A stretch of 44,476 nt of DNA from Hyphomicrobiales bacterium (GTDB lineage: Bacteria > Pseudomonadota > Alphaproteobacteria > Rhizobiales > Rhizobiaceae): the NCBI GenBank assembly GCA_900470805.1, contig UCCA01000055.1, positions 1 through 44,476 of the forward strand, written 5' to 3'. A model generated the notes under the pieces. It did not search any database, was not told where the DNA came from, and saw only the letters and a list, made by a program, of their open reading frames with translations. Positions 16,553 to 24,883 of this stretch are shown piece by piece. Position numbers and translations under genes: made by a program. Every line of letters starts with the position of its first letter. The stretch's first letter is position 1.

Positions 16553-17059
16553 ATGGCAACCGCTAAGACTTTGGACGATCTTTTTCTCGACACTCTAAAA
16601 GACATCTACTACGCGGAGAAGCAGGTGTTGAAGGCCCTGCCGAAGATGGCGCGCGCCGCCCAGTCAGAAGACGGCAAGGCCGGATTTCTTCAGCATCGCG
16701 ACGAGACTAAGGGGCAGATCGAGCGCCTTGAACAGGTCTTTGAACTGATCGGGAAGCCTGCCCGCGGCAAAACCTGCGAGGCGATCCAGGGGATTCTCGC
16801 GGAAGGCGAGGAAATCATGGAGGACTTCAAGGGATCGCCCGCCCTCGACGCCGGCCTGATTTCGTCGGCCCAGGCTGTCGAACATTATGAGATCGCCCGC
16901 TATGGCACGCTCATCGCCTGGGCCAAGCAGCTCGGGCTCAAGGACGCGGTACCACTTCTCCAAGCCACCCTGGCCGAGGAAGAGGCGACGGACAAGAAGC
17001 TCACACAGCTCGCTCAGACTGAGGCAAACGCCAAGGGTCAAAGCCCGAAGGCAGCCTGA
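16553..17059 (+). CDS. DUF892 (YciE-type) ferritin-like protein, copy 1
   Basis: A 168-residue helical protein of the DUF892/YciE family, a ferritin-like four-helix bundle implicated in stress. Family marks are LFLDTLKDIYYAEKQ at the start, LEQVFELIGKPARGKTCEAI in the middle and AVEHYEIARYGTLIAWA near the end; the Glu/His positions are those expected for a di-iron site. It is about 86% identical by eye to the copy at 30779. The frame has ATGs at 16550 and 16553; GGAGG (16543-16547) is correctly spaced only for 16553, and the paralogue starts at the same residue. Flanked by its own EcfG promoter and a terminator, so probably monocistronic; katE follows. Confidence 0.9.
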   Translation: MATAKTLDDLFLDTLKDIYYAEKQVLKALPKMARAAQSEDGKAGFLQHRDETKGQIERLEQVFELIGKPARGKTCEAIQGILAEGEEIMEDFKGSPALDAGLISSAQAVEHYEIARYGTLIAWAKQLGLKDAVPLLQATLAEEEATDKKLTQLAQTEANAKGQSPKAA

Positions 17060-17074
17060 GCAGCCACTCAATCT

Positions 17075-17101
17075 GGGCCGCCCCCGTGGCGGCCCTTTTT
17101 T
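17075..17101 (+). terminator. Rho-independent terminator after DUF892 copy 1
   Basis: A perfect 8-base-pair stem, GGGCCGCC (17075-17082) with GGCGGCCC (17088-17095), a 5-base loop and a run of six T. It lies between the DUF892 stop and katE. Confidence 0.85.
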
Positions 17102-17134
17102 GTTTCTTCCATATAACCAGCAGGGGACACGACC

Positions 17135-19282
17135 ATGGCCAAGAGACCAACAAAGCCAGCCTCAACGCCGTCGGAAGACAGCGTCACCATTCATGACCAG
17201 AAACTCCATCGTGGCGCGGGCGGCGAACTCCACCAGTACGCGGAAGACGGCCATGATGTCCTGACGACGTCCCAGGGCGCGCCGGTCGGCGACGACCAGA
17301 ATTCCTTGCGCGTCGGTCCGCGCGGACCGCTTGTCGTCGACGACTTCCATTTCCGTGAGAAGATCTTCCACTTCGATCACGAACGGATTCCCGAGCGCGT
17401 CGTCCATGCCCGTGGCTACGGCGCCCATGGCTTCTTCGAGACATATGAATCCTTGTCCGACGTCACTCGCGCCGACGTGTTTCAGCGGGCGGGCGAGAAG
17501 ACGCCGGTCTTCGTTCGGTTCTCAACAGTGGCCGGCAACAAGGGTTCCGCCGATCTCGCGCGCGATGTGCGTGGATTCGCCGTCAAGATGTATACCAAGG
17601 AAGGCAACTGGGACTTGGTCGGCAACAACATCCCGGTCTTCTTCATCCAGGACGCGATCAAGTTTCCCGACCTGATCCATGCCGCGAAGCAGGAGCCCGA
17701 TCGCGCCTTTCCGCAAGCACAAACGGCGCACGACAATTTCTGGGACTTTATCAGTCTGACGCCTGAAAGCATGCATATGATCATGTGGATCATGTCGGAC
17801 CGCACGATCCCCCGTTCGCTCCGCTTCATGGAAGGTTTCGGGGTCCATACCTTCCGCTTCGTCAACGCCGACGACAAATCGACGTTTGTAAAGTTCCACT
17901 GGAAGCCAAAGCTGGGGCTGCAGTCTGTTGCCTGGAACGAGGCCGTCAAGATCAACGGCGCCGACCCGGACTTCCACCGCCGCGATCTCTGGAATTCGAT
18001 CCAGTCCGGCAATTTCCCGGAATGGGAGCTATCTGTTCAACTCTTCGACCAGGACTTTGCAGACGGCTTCGACTTCGACGTGCTCGATCCGACGAAGATT
18101 ATACCGGAGGAAATACTGCCTGTACGGCCGATCGGACGGCTGGTGCTCGACCGCATGCCGGACAACTTCTTCGCCGAGACGGAGCAAGTCGCCTTCATGA
18201 CCCAGAACGTTCCCGATGGTATCGACTTCAGCAATGATCCCCTGCTACAGGGACGCAACTTCTCCTATCTCGACACGCAGTTGAAGCGCCTCGGCGGCCC
18301 GAATTTCACGCATCTGCCGATCAATGCGCCAAAGTGTCCGATGCACAATTTCCAGCAGGACGGCCATATGGCGATGCGCAATCCTGTCGGCAGAACCAAC
18401 TACCAACCGAACTCGCACGGCGAAGGCCCAAGGGAGTCTCCAACGCGCGGATATCGGCACTTTCCAGCCGAGGAACAAGGACAGAAGGCGCGGCTGCGGC
18501 CTGAGAGCTTCTCCGATCACTACAGCCAGGCTCGCCAGTTCTTCATCAGCCAGACTGGCGCGGAGCAGCGCCACATTGCGTCGGCGTTGACGTTCGAACT
18601 CAGCAAGGTCGAGACCTTGGCGATCCGTGAGCGAATGGTGTCGCATCTGTTGAACATTGACGAGACATTGGCGACGACAGTTGCTCAGAAGCTTGGCTTT
18701 CAATCGATGCCAGAGCCGGCCGATGCCGCGATGCCCACCCGTCAGGACCTGGAGGCCTCGCCCGCACTCAGTATCGTCGAGCGCGGACCCAGGCGTTTCG
18801 AGGGTCGCAAGCTCGGCATCCTCGTTGCCGATGGCGTCGATGCGAAGCTCCTGAAGGCCGTAACGAAGGCCATCGTCGCAGAAAAGGCCGTCGTCGAACT
18901 GATCGCGCCGAAGGTAGGCGGCGTGACGGCAGACGACGGAAGCTTGATCGAAGCGCAGCACATGATCGATGGCGGTCCGTCCGTTCTGTTCGATGCTGTC
19001 GTTCTTTTGACGTCACATCAGGCGATCGACGATCTCGTTGCGGAGGCCGCGGCCCGCGACTTCGTCGCCGACGCCTTCCAGCATTGCAAGTATATCGGAT
19101 ACGATCAGTCTGCGCTGCCGCTCTTGGAAAAGGCCGGCATCTCCGCTCAGCTCGATGAAGGCACGGTCCAGTTGTCCGACAACAAGGACGTCGCGGCGTT
19201 CGTCGCGGAACTCGGCAAGCTGCGCGTCTGGGGTCGCGAGCCGTCGGTGAAGCTGGGCAAGGCATCGCCCCCGATAGTTTAG
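17135..19282 (+). CDS. katE: Monofunctional large-subunit catalase (HPII type)
   Basis: A 715-residue clade-2 catalase that splits hydrogen peroxide in the cytoplasm. Residues to about 530 form the catalase core: catalytic His91 in RVVHARGYGAHGFFE, the active-site segment NIPVFFIQDAIKFPDLIHA, FVNADDKSTFVKFHWKPK, and heme-ligand Tyr378 in RNFSYLDTQLKRLGGPNF. From about 560 on there is the C-terminal flavodoxin/GATase1-like domain of large catalases (RKLGILVADGVDAKLLKAV). Length is normal and nothing is missing. The ATG follows a GGGG-type ribosome site. The gene sits just behind the DUF892 terminator; no EcfG site is visible in the 75-base gap, so expression depends on read-through or an unrecognised promoter. 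Confidence 0.95.
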   Translation: MAKRPTKPASTPSEDSVTIHDQKLHRGAGGELHQYAEDGHDVLTTSQGAPVGDDQNSLRVGPRGPLVVDDFHFREKIFHFDHERIPERVVHARGYGAHGFFETYESLSDVTRADVFQRAGEKTPVFVRFSTVAGNKGSADLARDVRGFAVKMYTKEGNWDLVGNNIPVFFIQDAIKFPDLIHAAKQEPDRAFPQAQTAHDNFWDFISLTPESMHMIMWIMSDRTIPRSLRFMEGFGVHTFRFVNADDKSTFVKFHWKPKLGLQSVAWNEAVKINGADPDFHRRDLWNSIQSGNFPEWELSVQLFDQDFADGFDFDVLDPTKIIPEEILPVRPIGRLVLDRMPDNFFAETEQVAFMTQNVPDGIDFSNDPLLQGRNFSYLDTQLKRLGGPNFTHLPINAPKCPMHNFQQDGHMAMRNPVGRTNYQPNSHGEGPRESPTRGYRHFPAEEQGQKARLRPESFSDHYSQARQFFISQTGAEQRHIASALTFELSKVETLAIRERMVSHLLNIDETLATTVAQKLGFQSMPEPADAAMPTRQDLEASPALSIVERGPRRFEGRKLGILVADGVDAKLLKAVTKAIVAEKAVVELIAPKVGGVTADDGSLIEAQHMIDGGPSVLFDAVVLLTSHQAIDDLVAEAAARDFVADAFQHCKYIGYDQSALPLLEKAGISAQLDEGTVQLSDNKDVAAFVAELGKLRVWGREPSVKLGKASPPIV

Positions 19283-19315
19283 GACGAGTTCGGTTGATGG
19301 AGACGTTCGCCGGTG

Positions 19316-19348
19316 GGCCGACCTTGTCCTTAAAACGCGAGGTCGGCC
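19316..19348 (+). terminator. Hairpin downstream of katE, possible terminator
   Basis: GGCCGACCT (19316-19324) pairs perfectly with AGGTCGGCC (19340-19348) across a 15-base loop. There is no T-run, so intrinsic termination is uncertain. Confidence 0.4.
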
Positions 19349-19411
19349 GCAGGAATCCGAGAACGTCAAATTGTCGAGGGGTAAGCTCTGGAAACAACGA
19401 TTGGACCGAAA

Positions 19412-20311
19412 TTGGAAGCACCGCAGCTACAAAGGAAACTGGCTGCGATTCTCGCTGCAGACGTTGAGGGCTATTCGCGCTTGATGCATGTCGATGAGGA
19501 GCGCACCCTAATGACGCTTACCAGCCATCGGGCGATCATCGACGCCTTGATCGAGGCGGCAGACGGTCAGATATTCGGGACAGCGGGCGATAGTGTTCTG
19601 GCCGAATTCCCAAGCGTGGTGCAGGCGTTCAATTGCGCGATCGCCGTCCAAATCGCTATCGCGCACGCCAACGAGAACATATTGCCAGACCAACAAATGA
19701 GGTTTCGAATCGGAATCAATGTTGGTGACGTCATGGTCAAAAACGGGGACATCTTTGGCGATGGCGTGAACATAGCCGCCCGGCTCGAGGCTCTCGCCGA
19801 CGCCGGGGGTATTTGCGTCACAAGGGGCGTGCGCGACCACATTCGCGATCGAGTCAGAGCCACGTTCGAAGACATGGGCGAGCAAAGCATCAAGAACATC
19901 GCTCGCCCGGTCAGAGCGTTCCGAGTGGTGTTCGACTCCGACTACGATGCAGAGTTGTCAACTCCCGCTCAGACCGATCTGAACTCGGGAGACGACACCG
20001 CAGGCTTCGTCGAGGATACCGAGAACCGTACCATCGAGGTGGCGTTCTGGGAATCGATACGCGAAGGCGATGACGGGACAGAATTGCGTCTTTATCTCGA
20101 GCGCTACCCTAACGGATCCTTCGCCGATCTTGCTCGAGCGCGCCTTCATAACGGCTCGGAGTCTGCTGAGGATCCAGCCGTGGAGGTCTCGTTTTGGGAG
20201 AGTGTGCGGGACAGTGGCGACAGCACAATGATTAACGCGTATCTGCAGCGCTATCCTGCCGGGAAGTTTGCTCCACTGGCCAGAATCCTCTTCGATCGGC
20301 TACGCGAATGA
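19412..20311 (+). CDS. Class III adenylate/guanylate cyclase with C-terminal tandem repeat
   Basis: A 299-residue protein. Residues about 5-175 are a class III nucleotidyl cyclase catalytic domain: KLAAILAADVEGYSRLMHVD (first metal Asp), FGTAGDSVLAEF (second metal Asp), FRIGINVGDVMVKNGDIFGD and GVNIAARLEALADAGGICV. Such enzymes make cyclic AMP or GMP. The C-terminus carries two copies of a 37-residue motif, VAFWESIREGDDGTELRLYL and VSFWESVRDSGDSTMINAYL, each ending 'RYPxGxFAxLAR', a unit I recall from rhizobial cyclases and caspase-like proteins. There is no ATG near the domain start; TTG at 19412 with GGA six bases upstream is the best available, so the start is uncertain. No EcfG site is seen upstream. 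Confidence 0.85.
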   Translation: MEAPQLQRKLAAILAADVEGYSRLMHVDEERTLMTLTSHRAIIDALIEAADGQIFGTAGDSVLAEFPSVVQAFNCAIAVQIAIAHANENILPDQQMRFRIGINVGDVMVKNGDIFGDGVNIAARLEALADAGGICVTRGVRDHIRDRVRATFEDMGEQSIKNIARPVRAFRVVFDSDYDAELSTPAQTDLNSGDDTAGFVEDTENRTIEVAFWESIREGDDGTELRLYLERYPNGSFADLARARLHNGSESAEDPAVEVSFWESVRDSGDSTMINAYLQRYPAGKFAPLARILFDRLRE

Positions 20312-20415
20312 TGGTGAGATGCACCGGTTGCAGCTGCAGGATCCGCTTTGCTATTGCAGGCCTCGGAATGGAATTTCCCGGACCATTGCGTCGAGTGTCG
20401 CGGGGGAAATAGAAC

Positions 20416-20649
20416 ATCGATACCGTCAAACGCTTTGAAGCCAAAAGTGGGGTTGGATCCGTCCAACCTGAAAGCGGATCCTCCGATATCTTTGTCCACA
20501 TCTCGGCGCTGCAGATATCCTGCGTCCAATTGCCGAGAGAGGACCAAATGGTTCTCTTTGACCTTGAGCCGACATTGCGCGGCAGAAGTTCAAAGGCCGT
20601 GCGTAACCAAGATCGTATCTGCGTGACCTACTGGCGAGGAGGCGTCTGA
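20416..20649 (+). pseudogene. Cold-shock-domain protein, start codon lost
   Basis: A 77-codon frame encodes TVKRFEAKSGVGSVQPESGS, then SDIFVHISALQ, a CspA-type cold-shock domain (family pattern 'GTVKWFNxxKGFGFIxP...DVFVHxSAI'). RNP2 (IFVHIS) is kept but RNP1 is degenerate (GVGSVQP for GFGFIxP). The codon at the expected initiator position is ATC (20416), not ATG, with GGGGG about 10 bases upstream and a TAG just before it. It is therefore probably decayed, though an ATC start cannot be excluded. The C-terminus is intact to a TGA at 20647. Confidence 0.6.
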
Positions 20650-20710
20650 GACCGCCCGTTCGATCGGCAAACAGCAAATAAACCGGGTTGCTAAGCGCCC
20701 CGGTTACCAT

Positions 20711-20832
20711 CTACATTTTCGGCAGCAGAACCTTGTCGGTGACGTGGATGACGCCGTTAGACGGCTTGACGTCTGCGATCGTCACATCCGCCACGCCACC
20801 GCTCTCGTCGGTCAGAGTGATCTTGCCATGCT
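20711..20832 (-). pseudogene. Fasciclin (FAS1) domain protein, C-terminal fragment
   Basis: The last 39 codons of a minus-strand frame read GKITLTDESGGVADVTIADV followed by KPSNGVIHVTDKVLLPKM and a TAG. 'ASNGVIHVIDxVLLP' is the H2-box end of FAS1 domains in secreted adhesion proteins. Upstream the frame degenerates into Cys/Leu residues without homology; the N-terminal two thirds are gone. Confidence 0.65.
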
Positions 20833-20861
20833 TTCCGAGACAGCAGACCAGACAGAGCGGT

Positions 20862-21206
20862 TCAGGCTCGGCCTATAGGGACTGGCCTCCCTGAATAGTG
20901 GCTATCTGCGCTCATGACAACGGGCCTAAGGTCAACTAGCCTGGCCAGTTCTAGAGCGAGGTGCCTACAGGCGGGCTTCCACTCGTCATATGCAGCCACG
21001 AAGTCAGCTCGCGCGGCGTCCGGCGCGACGTCATCTCGGGTCGCCGCGTGACAACGCCCTTTGGCCTTCGGCTAGTCCGACCATATGGGCGGGTTAATCA
21101 CTTGTGACATGAACCTGAGCACTGCGAAGGGACCGCGCACCTTCACCGGATGGTGATTCCCGTAGGTGACGTTTACCGTTTTCGTCCAGTACGCGGCGAA
21201 CTGCAC
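20862..21206 (-). pseudogene. DUF982 protein interrupted by a stop codon
   Basis: One minus-strand frame from a GTG at 21206 to a TGA at 20862 reads QFAAYWTKTVNVTYGNHHPV and then KVRGPFAVLRFMSQ, which fits the DUF982 pattern 'W..PV.V..G......V..P..AL..L'. After an in-frame TAG at 21072-21074 it resumes with KAKGRCHAATRDDVAPDAAR and ADFVAAYDEW, matching the 'A..C..A......AR..F..A' second half. Two intact DUF982 genes occur at 36380 and 37915. No ribosome site precedes the GTG. Confidence 0.5.
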
Positions 21207-21275
21207 GGAAATAATTGTTTCCACTCGGACTCCCTCGTTGTCCTGGGAGGAGATTTAAAGTTTACCTTCAAGCGG

Positions 21276-21350
21276 TGGTGCCCTCGCGCGGGAATCGAAC
21301 CTGGATCTCTCGGCATGGCCGAGCACTCTTTCCGATTGAGCTACGAGAAC
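21276..21350 (-). tRNA. Degenerate tRNA-like sequence, probably a tRNA relic
   Basis: Read on the minus strand, 75 bases can be drawn as a cloverleaf. The acceptor stem GTTCTCG pairs with CGAGGGC (two G-U pairs) and is followed by A and CCA. A D-arm GCTC-AATCGGAAA-GAGT and a T-loop TTCGATT are present. The anticodon arm is CTCGG-CCATG-CCGAG with only 5 loop bases (or a 4-pair stem with a CAT centre but no U33), and the T-stem has two mismatches and one extra base. It resembles a tRNA that has lost function and could be an old integration target. A functional tRNA is unlikely. Confidence 0.4.
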
Positions 21351-21365
21351 ATCTTGGTTTTGGAA

Positions 21366-21393
21366 AGGGCCTGCCGAGGTCCTGGCAGGCCCT
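21366..21393. repeat. Perfect 10-bp inverted repeat (hairpin)
   Basis: AGGGCCTGCC (21366-21375) and GGCAGGCCCT (21384-21393) are perfect reverse complements separated by 8 bases. On the minus strand the arm runs into TTTCC, so it could be a weak terminator lying just before the tRNA-like sequence. Confidence 0.6.
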
Positions 21394-21705
21394 CTTCGAC
21401 GCGTCGCCCCACTCGACGCAGAGGACTGGTCGTCATTCCTCTGGAAGAACTAGGTCACTTTGAGGTCGAGAAGTCCAGCTCTAATCTCGGGCAAGGATGC
21501 CGTCGATAATGAACCGGGGACAAACTGTCCGCGAACCGGAGTCGTCAACCTGAAGCTTCAGCGCCCTATGTATGGCCGCGAGCCCGGACGCTATTCAGTT
21601 GCTATGTTGGCGTCATCGGCGCAGGGTGAGCCTTCAGCATGCTTTGTTAAGGGCGCTGCTGCTTACGGGTCTCCATGCCCCTGCCCCGATTGAAAGGAGG
21701 ACGCC
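21394..21705. other. Intergenic region, nothing recognised
   Basis: No open frame here combines a ribosome site with a familiar protein pattern, and no EcfG promoter is present. The last 15 bases hold the AAAGGAGG ribosome site of the gene at 21706. Confidence 0.4.
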
Positions 21706-22047
21706 ATGTCTTCCGACTTCACAACGCGACATATGGATTCCGACGATCTTGCGCTGCTCCAGAAGGTTCTGGCGGATGCCGGCTACTCTGACGACAGCGT
21801 TATTGCCGTTCCGGCGAGCATAGCTGCCAAGTTGTTGATAAGCCTTTTCCAGCAAGGGATCACTGATCCTGCCGACCTGACGACCGAGTTGGAGCGTAGC
21901 TTTGGTAAACCTCCCAAGATGAAGGCTATAGGGCTCACGCTCCTGCACCAATACGCGATCAGCGGCGTGCCACACGGTTACGTACAGCCAGCGAAGACGC
22001 TCTACTGCCTCCAGCCGAAGCGTCAGGATTCTCAAGAGGCTCGTTGA
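21706..22047 (+). CDS. Conserved-looking hypothetical protein (113 aa)
   Basis: A 113-residue soluble protein with an excellent ribosome site (AAAGGAGG, 7 bases before the ATG). The N-terminal half is acidic and helical (MDSDDLALLQKVLADAGYSD), the centre amphipathic (IAAKLLISLFQQGITDPADL) and the C-terminus basic. Codon use looks like that of the other genes here. I do not recognise the family; the pattern '..L.KVL.DAG' and 'A.L.I.LFQ.G' suggests a small helical regulator or structural protein, but this is a guess. It is followed by a possible coupled gene overlapping its stop. Confidence 0.65.
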   Translation: MSSDFTTRHMDSDDLALLQKVLADAGYSDDSVIAVPASIAAKLLISLFQQGITDPADLTTELERSFGKPPKMKAIGLTLLHQYAISGVPHGYVQPAKTLYCLQPKRQDSQEAR

Positions 22048-22298
22048 GCCTGAGGATGCGCAACGCACATCGAGGGGTTTGCGTTAAGTTCACATTTTCA
22101 AGAGAAGGGGTTTCCAGTGACGCGCAATCAGCCACATGTGTCGGTCAGCCCGATAGCATTTTCCTTCCCGTCAGAGCCGCTACCACTGACGAGGCGTTCC
22201 GACGGATCGTCGGTATGGAAGCGCAGGAACGGCTGGATAAGTCGGCCCTATTGAGAAATCTTCGGGAGAACAAATCCGTAAGCAGCCAGGAAACCTGA
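22044..22298 (+). CDS. Possible small protein overlapping the preceding stop
   Basis: An 84-codon frame beginning with a TTG that overlaps the previous stop codon (TTGA). The second half, TTDEAFRRIVGMEAQERLDK, looks like a real helical protein, whereas the first 40 residues do not. There is no good ribosome site for the TTG or for the ATG at 22056. It could be the remaining C-terminal part of a damaged gene. I do not recognise the family. Confidence 0.3.
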   Translation: MSLRMRNAHRGVCVKFTFSREGVSSDAQSATCVGQPDSIFLPVRAATTDEAFRRIVGMEAQERLDKSALLRNLRENKSVSSQET

Positions 22299-22537
22299 CC
22301 CCAGCCTTGTGGGGCGGTGAGCTTTCGACAGATCGTGAAATACGTCACCGTCGATCGAGAACCGAAATCCGTCCGCGTTGATGACAGTGCCGCCTGCGAC
22401 ATGGCTGCGAGGACCTTTTGGCGGCAATGACGGAGCGCATCCTGCTGAACTCACAGAGTGGCACGGTATGCGCCTTCGATCTTCTCCGCAGAGAAAGCGC
22501 GTGGCGATCCACAAGAACCCGTGCAGGGCGGGAGCGC

Positions 22538-22903
22538 CTACGCAGCCATCCGAACGAGCGTCTGCGTCACCTTACGGCTGTCATAGGGTTTGGGAATGAA
22601 GACGCCGCGTTCCGGCAGTTCGTTGGAGTGCGGACGCTGCTTACCCGAGACGATCAGGATTTCGATGGGCGGCCAACGGGCGCGAACAGCCGCGGCTAGC
22701 TTCAACCCATCCATTGAACCGGGCATGTCGATGTCCGTCCAGAGAATGACGATGTCTGGATCACTCTCGAGAAGCGCGATCGCCTGGTCGGCGTCACTCG
22801 CCTCGATAGCGTCGAAACCAGCGTCTTCGATGATCTCCACCGCCATCATCAGCAACAGCGGCTCGTCCTCCACAACGAGTATTTTAGTCCGACCTGCAGT
22901 CAC
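22538..22903 (-). CDS. Single-domain response regulator
   Basis: A 121-residue CheY-like receiver with no output domain. The acidic pair is Glu12-Asp13 (ILVVEDEPLLLMM), the phospho-acceptor Asp57 lies in WTDIDMPGSMDG, the Thr/Ser switch is at LIVSGKQ and the conserved Lys at IPKPYDSRKV. It overlaps the stop region of the upstream HWE kinase gene by 4 bases (ATGA), so kinase and regulator are translationally coupled and very probably partners. Such regulators act as phosphate sinks or shuttles; in Alphaproteobacteria some modulate the PhyR-EcfG general stress pathway. That role is inference; no PhyR or NepR gene is present in the window. Confidence 0.9.
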   Translation of the reverse strand: MTAGRTKILVVEDEPLLLMMAVEIIEDAGFDAIEASDADQAIALLESDPDIVILWTDIDMPGSMDGLKLAAAVRARWPPIEILIVSGKQRPHSNELPERGVFIPKPYDSRKVTQTLVRMAA

Positions 22904-24576
22904 TGGCTGTCCTCGCTTTCCGGATCAACCTTGGCGGCAGAAAAGGGTTCCACAGTAAATGCGACTTCGAAAACCAGGCCTTCTGATCGGTAATCCGGCT
23001 TGCAGCGGGCGTTCGCCCACGCGGGGAACGCCCGCTCTATCAAAACGGATCCAAACCCCTTGCGGGTCGGCGTCAAGACAGGTGGCCCGCCGTTTTCCGT
23101 CCAAAGGAGGCGGAGACCCGCCTTTTCGTAAGTCCACGCGATCACGACCTTGCCAGCCTCATTTCCAAGGCTACCATACTTTGTCGCGTTCGTCGCCAGC
23201 TCGTGGATGACGAGTGAAAGCGGTAGCGCCAAGCCGGCAGGCAGCGCAACGTCAGGACCACTGAGTTGGAGCCGCTCGTGATCGTCGCCGGCATGCGCGC
23301 GCAACGCCGTTTCGATAACTTCCCGCACAGTCGAGGCGTTCGCGTCCTTGGACAGCAGGAGGTCATAGGTGGATGCGAGGGACGACAGTCGGCTGGCGAA
23401 CGAATGATAAGCGTCCGGGTTCGCTTTCCCGAAGCTCTGCCGGGCGATCGCCTGCACAAGAGTGAAACCGTTCTTGACCCTGTGTGCCAACTCTCGAACC
23501 AGGAGCATGCGCTCCTCTTCGGCGCGTTCGTTCTGGACACGACGGCAATCAAGTTCGTCGAGGAGGGAATCGAGAGCGGCGCCGACGGCGTGCACCTCGT
23601 CTGTTGGCCTCATCTTGGTGCGAGCAGACAATTCACCCGCGCGCCAGCGGCCCATGACGCCTGCAACGGTACCGATCGGCGACAGCAGGAAGCGATTTCC
23701 CACAAAAAACGCGGCCAGGAACGCCACAAGAACGCCGCCCGCTATCGCGACGACGTTGATCGTTGTCGCCTGGTTGATCGGGGCGAACGCCTCGTCCTTG
23801 GAGAATCCGGCACTGACGTAAAGAGGGTTCCCATCGGGTGAAATGGGCCGATAGCCGAGAACGCGCTCGGTGCCGTCCTGGCTTGTCACTTCGATCACGC
23901 CCGGCTCCAAGGCGTGGACCAATTTCTGAAAGTCGTCCGGGATTACGGTGCCCACGAAACGTTCGGGCTGAGGCACGCGCGCAAGGATCGTGCCGCCGCT
24001 GTCGGCGATCGTCACGGCGTTGCCTGGAGCGACGCCGCGCTCGGCGATGCGGTTCTGAAGCCAGTCAAGCTTGACCCCGCTGACAAGGACGGCCCTGATC
24101 GCGCCCTCGACGACGACGGGCATGGCGACTGGCAGCACGGCGGTGTCGGACATTCGGCTCTTGGTGTATGTCCCGACCACGAAGTCCCGGCCGGTCATAG
24201 CGGTCTTGAAGTAGTCGCGATCGGCGAACGTGACGCCCGCCGGTGTTTCGACGCTGCCGCACACGGGTGTGCCTTGTAGGTCGAGGACAAAGATCATGCG
24301 GATGTTCGGAACACTCGAGGCAACCGACCTAAGGGACGCGTTGCACACTGTCGCGTCGAGATTCTGGACCGCTGGCATTGAGCGAACGGAGATCAGTAAG
24401 GAGTGAAGTCCCTCGACGATGCGTTCGACTTCTGAAGAGGCCTGGCGAGCCGCTTGTGCCGCTTGTGCGCGCACTTCGGCGTCGCGCTGGCTCCGCATCG
24501 CATACTCGTTGTAGCCAAGCATCGCGACGACCGGAGCAAGCGCCGCGACAGCCACCGCGACAAGCTTCAATCTCAT
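22900..24576 (-). CDS. HWE-family sensor histidine kinase with periplasmic Cache domain
   Basis: A 558-residue membrane sensor kinase. TM1 at residues about 4-21, a periplasmic dCache-like sensor at about 30-270 (FADRDYFKTAMTGRDFVVG; LYVSAGFSKDEAFAP), TM2 at about 272-294, HAMP at 295-347, and an HWE/HisKA_2 catalytic region. His365 in RELAHRVKNGFTLVQAIARQ is the phosphorylation site, HELATNATKYGSLG holds the N-box Asn463, and LLWTENGGPPV is the W-x-E motif naming the family. AGGGGGG precedes the ATG at 24576. The coupled receiver follows. HWE kinases commonly feed the general stress response, and Cache domains bind small metabolites, so this pair could sense an envelope or nutrient signal. 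Confidence 0.92.
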   Translation of the reverse strand: MRLKLVAVAVAALAPVVAMLGYNEYAMRSQRDAEVRAQAAQAARQASSEVERIVEGLHSLLISVRSMPAVQNLDATVCNASLRSVASSVPNIRMIFVLDLQGTPVCGSVETPAGVTFADRDYFKTAMTGRDFVVGTYTKSRMSDTAVLPVAMPVVVEGAIRAVLVSGVKLDWLQNRIAERGVAPGNAVTIADSGGTILARVPQPERFVGTVIPDDFQKLVHALEPGVIEVTSQDGTERVLGYRPISPDGNPLYVSAGFSKDEAFAPINQATTINVVAIAGGVLVAFLAAFFVGNRFLLSPIGTVAGVMGRWRAGELSARTKMRPTDEVHAVGAALDSLLDELDCRRVQNERAEEERMLLVRELAHRVKNGFTLVQAIARQSFGKANPDAYHSFASRLSSLASTYDLLLSKDANASTVREVIETALRAHAGDDHERLQLSGPDVALPAGLALPLSLVIHELATNATKYGSLGNEAGKVVIAWTYEKAGLRLLWTENGGPPVLTPTRKGFGSVLIERAFPAWANARCKPDYRSEGLVFEVAFTVEPFSAAKVDPESEDSQ

Positions 24577-24883
24577 TGAATTCCCCCCTCAATCAGACCT
24601 GGTTAGCATGAGGGATGGTGGTTGACCACCCGGCTTTGAATTTACTGGAAAGCGGACATCTGATTGGACAGGAAAGCCCACATAGGACAGGCAAAAATGC
24701 TCAATCGTCCGACGCTCAAAAGGCGCGACCGATGCCCGTGAGCACAACGCCGGGGACGTCGAACCGACTTGCGAGATTAGCGTACCAAGCGCGCCACCGC
24801 CTAAAAGCTCCCTGTGTCGGGCAATCCGCGCAAGAGCGGACTGCCAAGCCGGCCATGGAGGTATTTGTCCTATGCAAGAGCCC
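24577..24883. other. Intergenic region, nothing recognised
   Basis: The region between the kinase start and the end of the decayed monooxygenase. A 109-codon plus-strand frame (24615-24944) lacks a ribosome site and overlaps the pseudogene tail. I see no EcfG site upstream of the kinase. Confidence 0.4.

Noticed and set aside
22248..22514. 88-codon minus-strand frame with INADGFRFSIDGDVFHD
   Set aside because: A few residues look protein-like, but there is no ribosome site, the frame overlaps another possible gene and no family is recognised.
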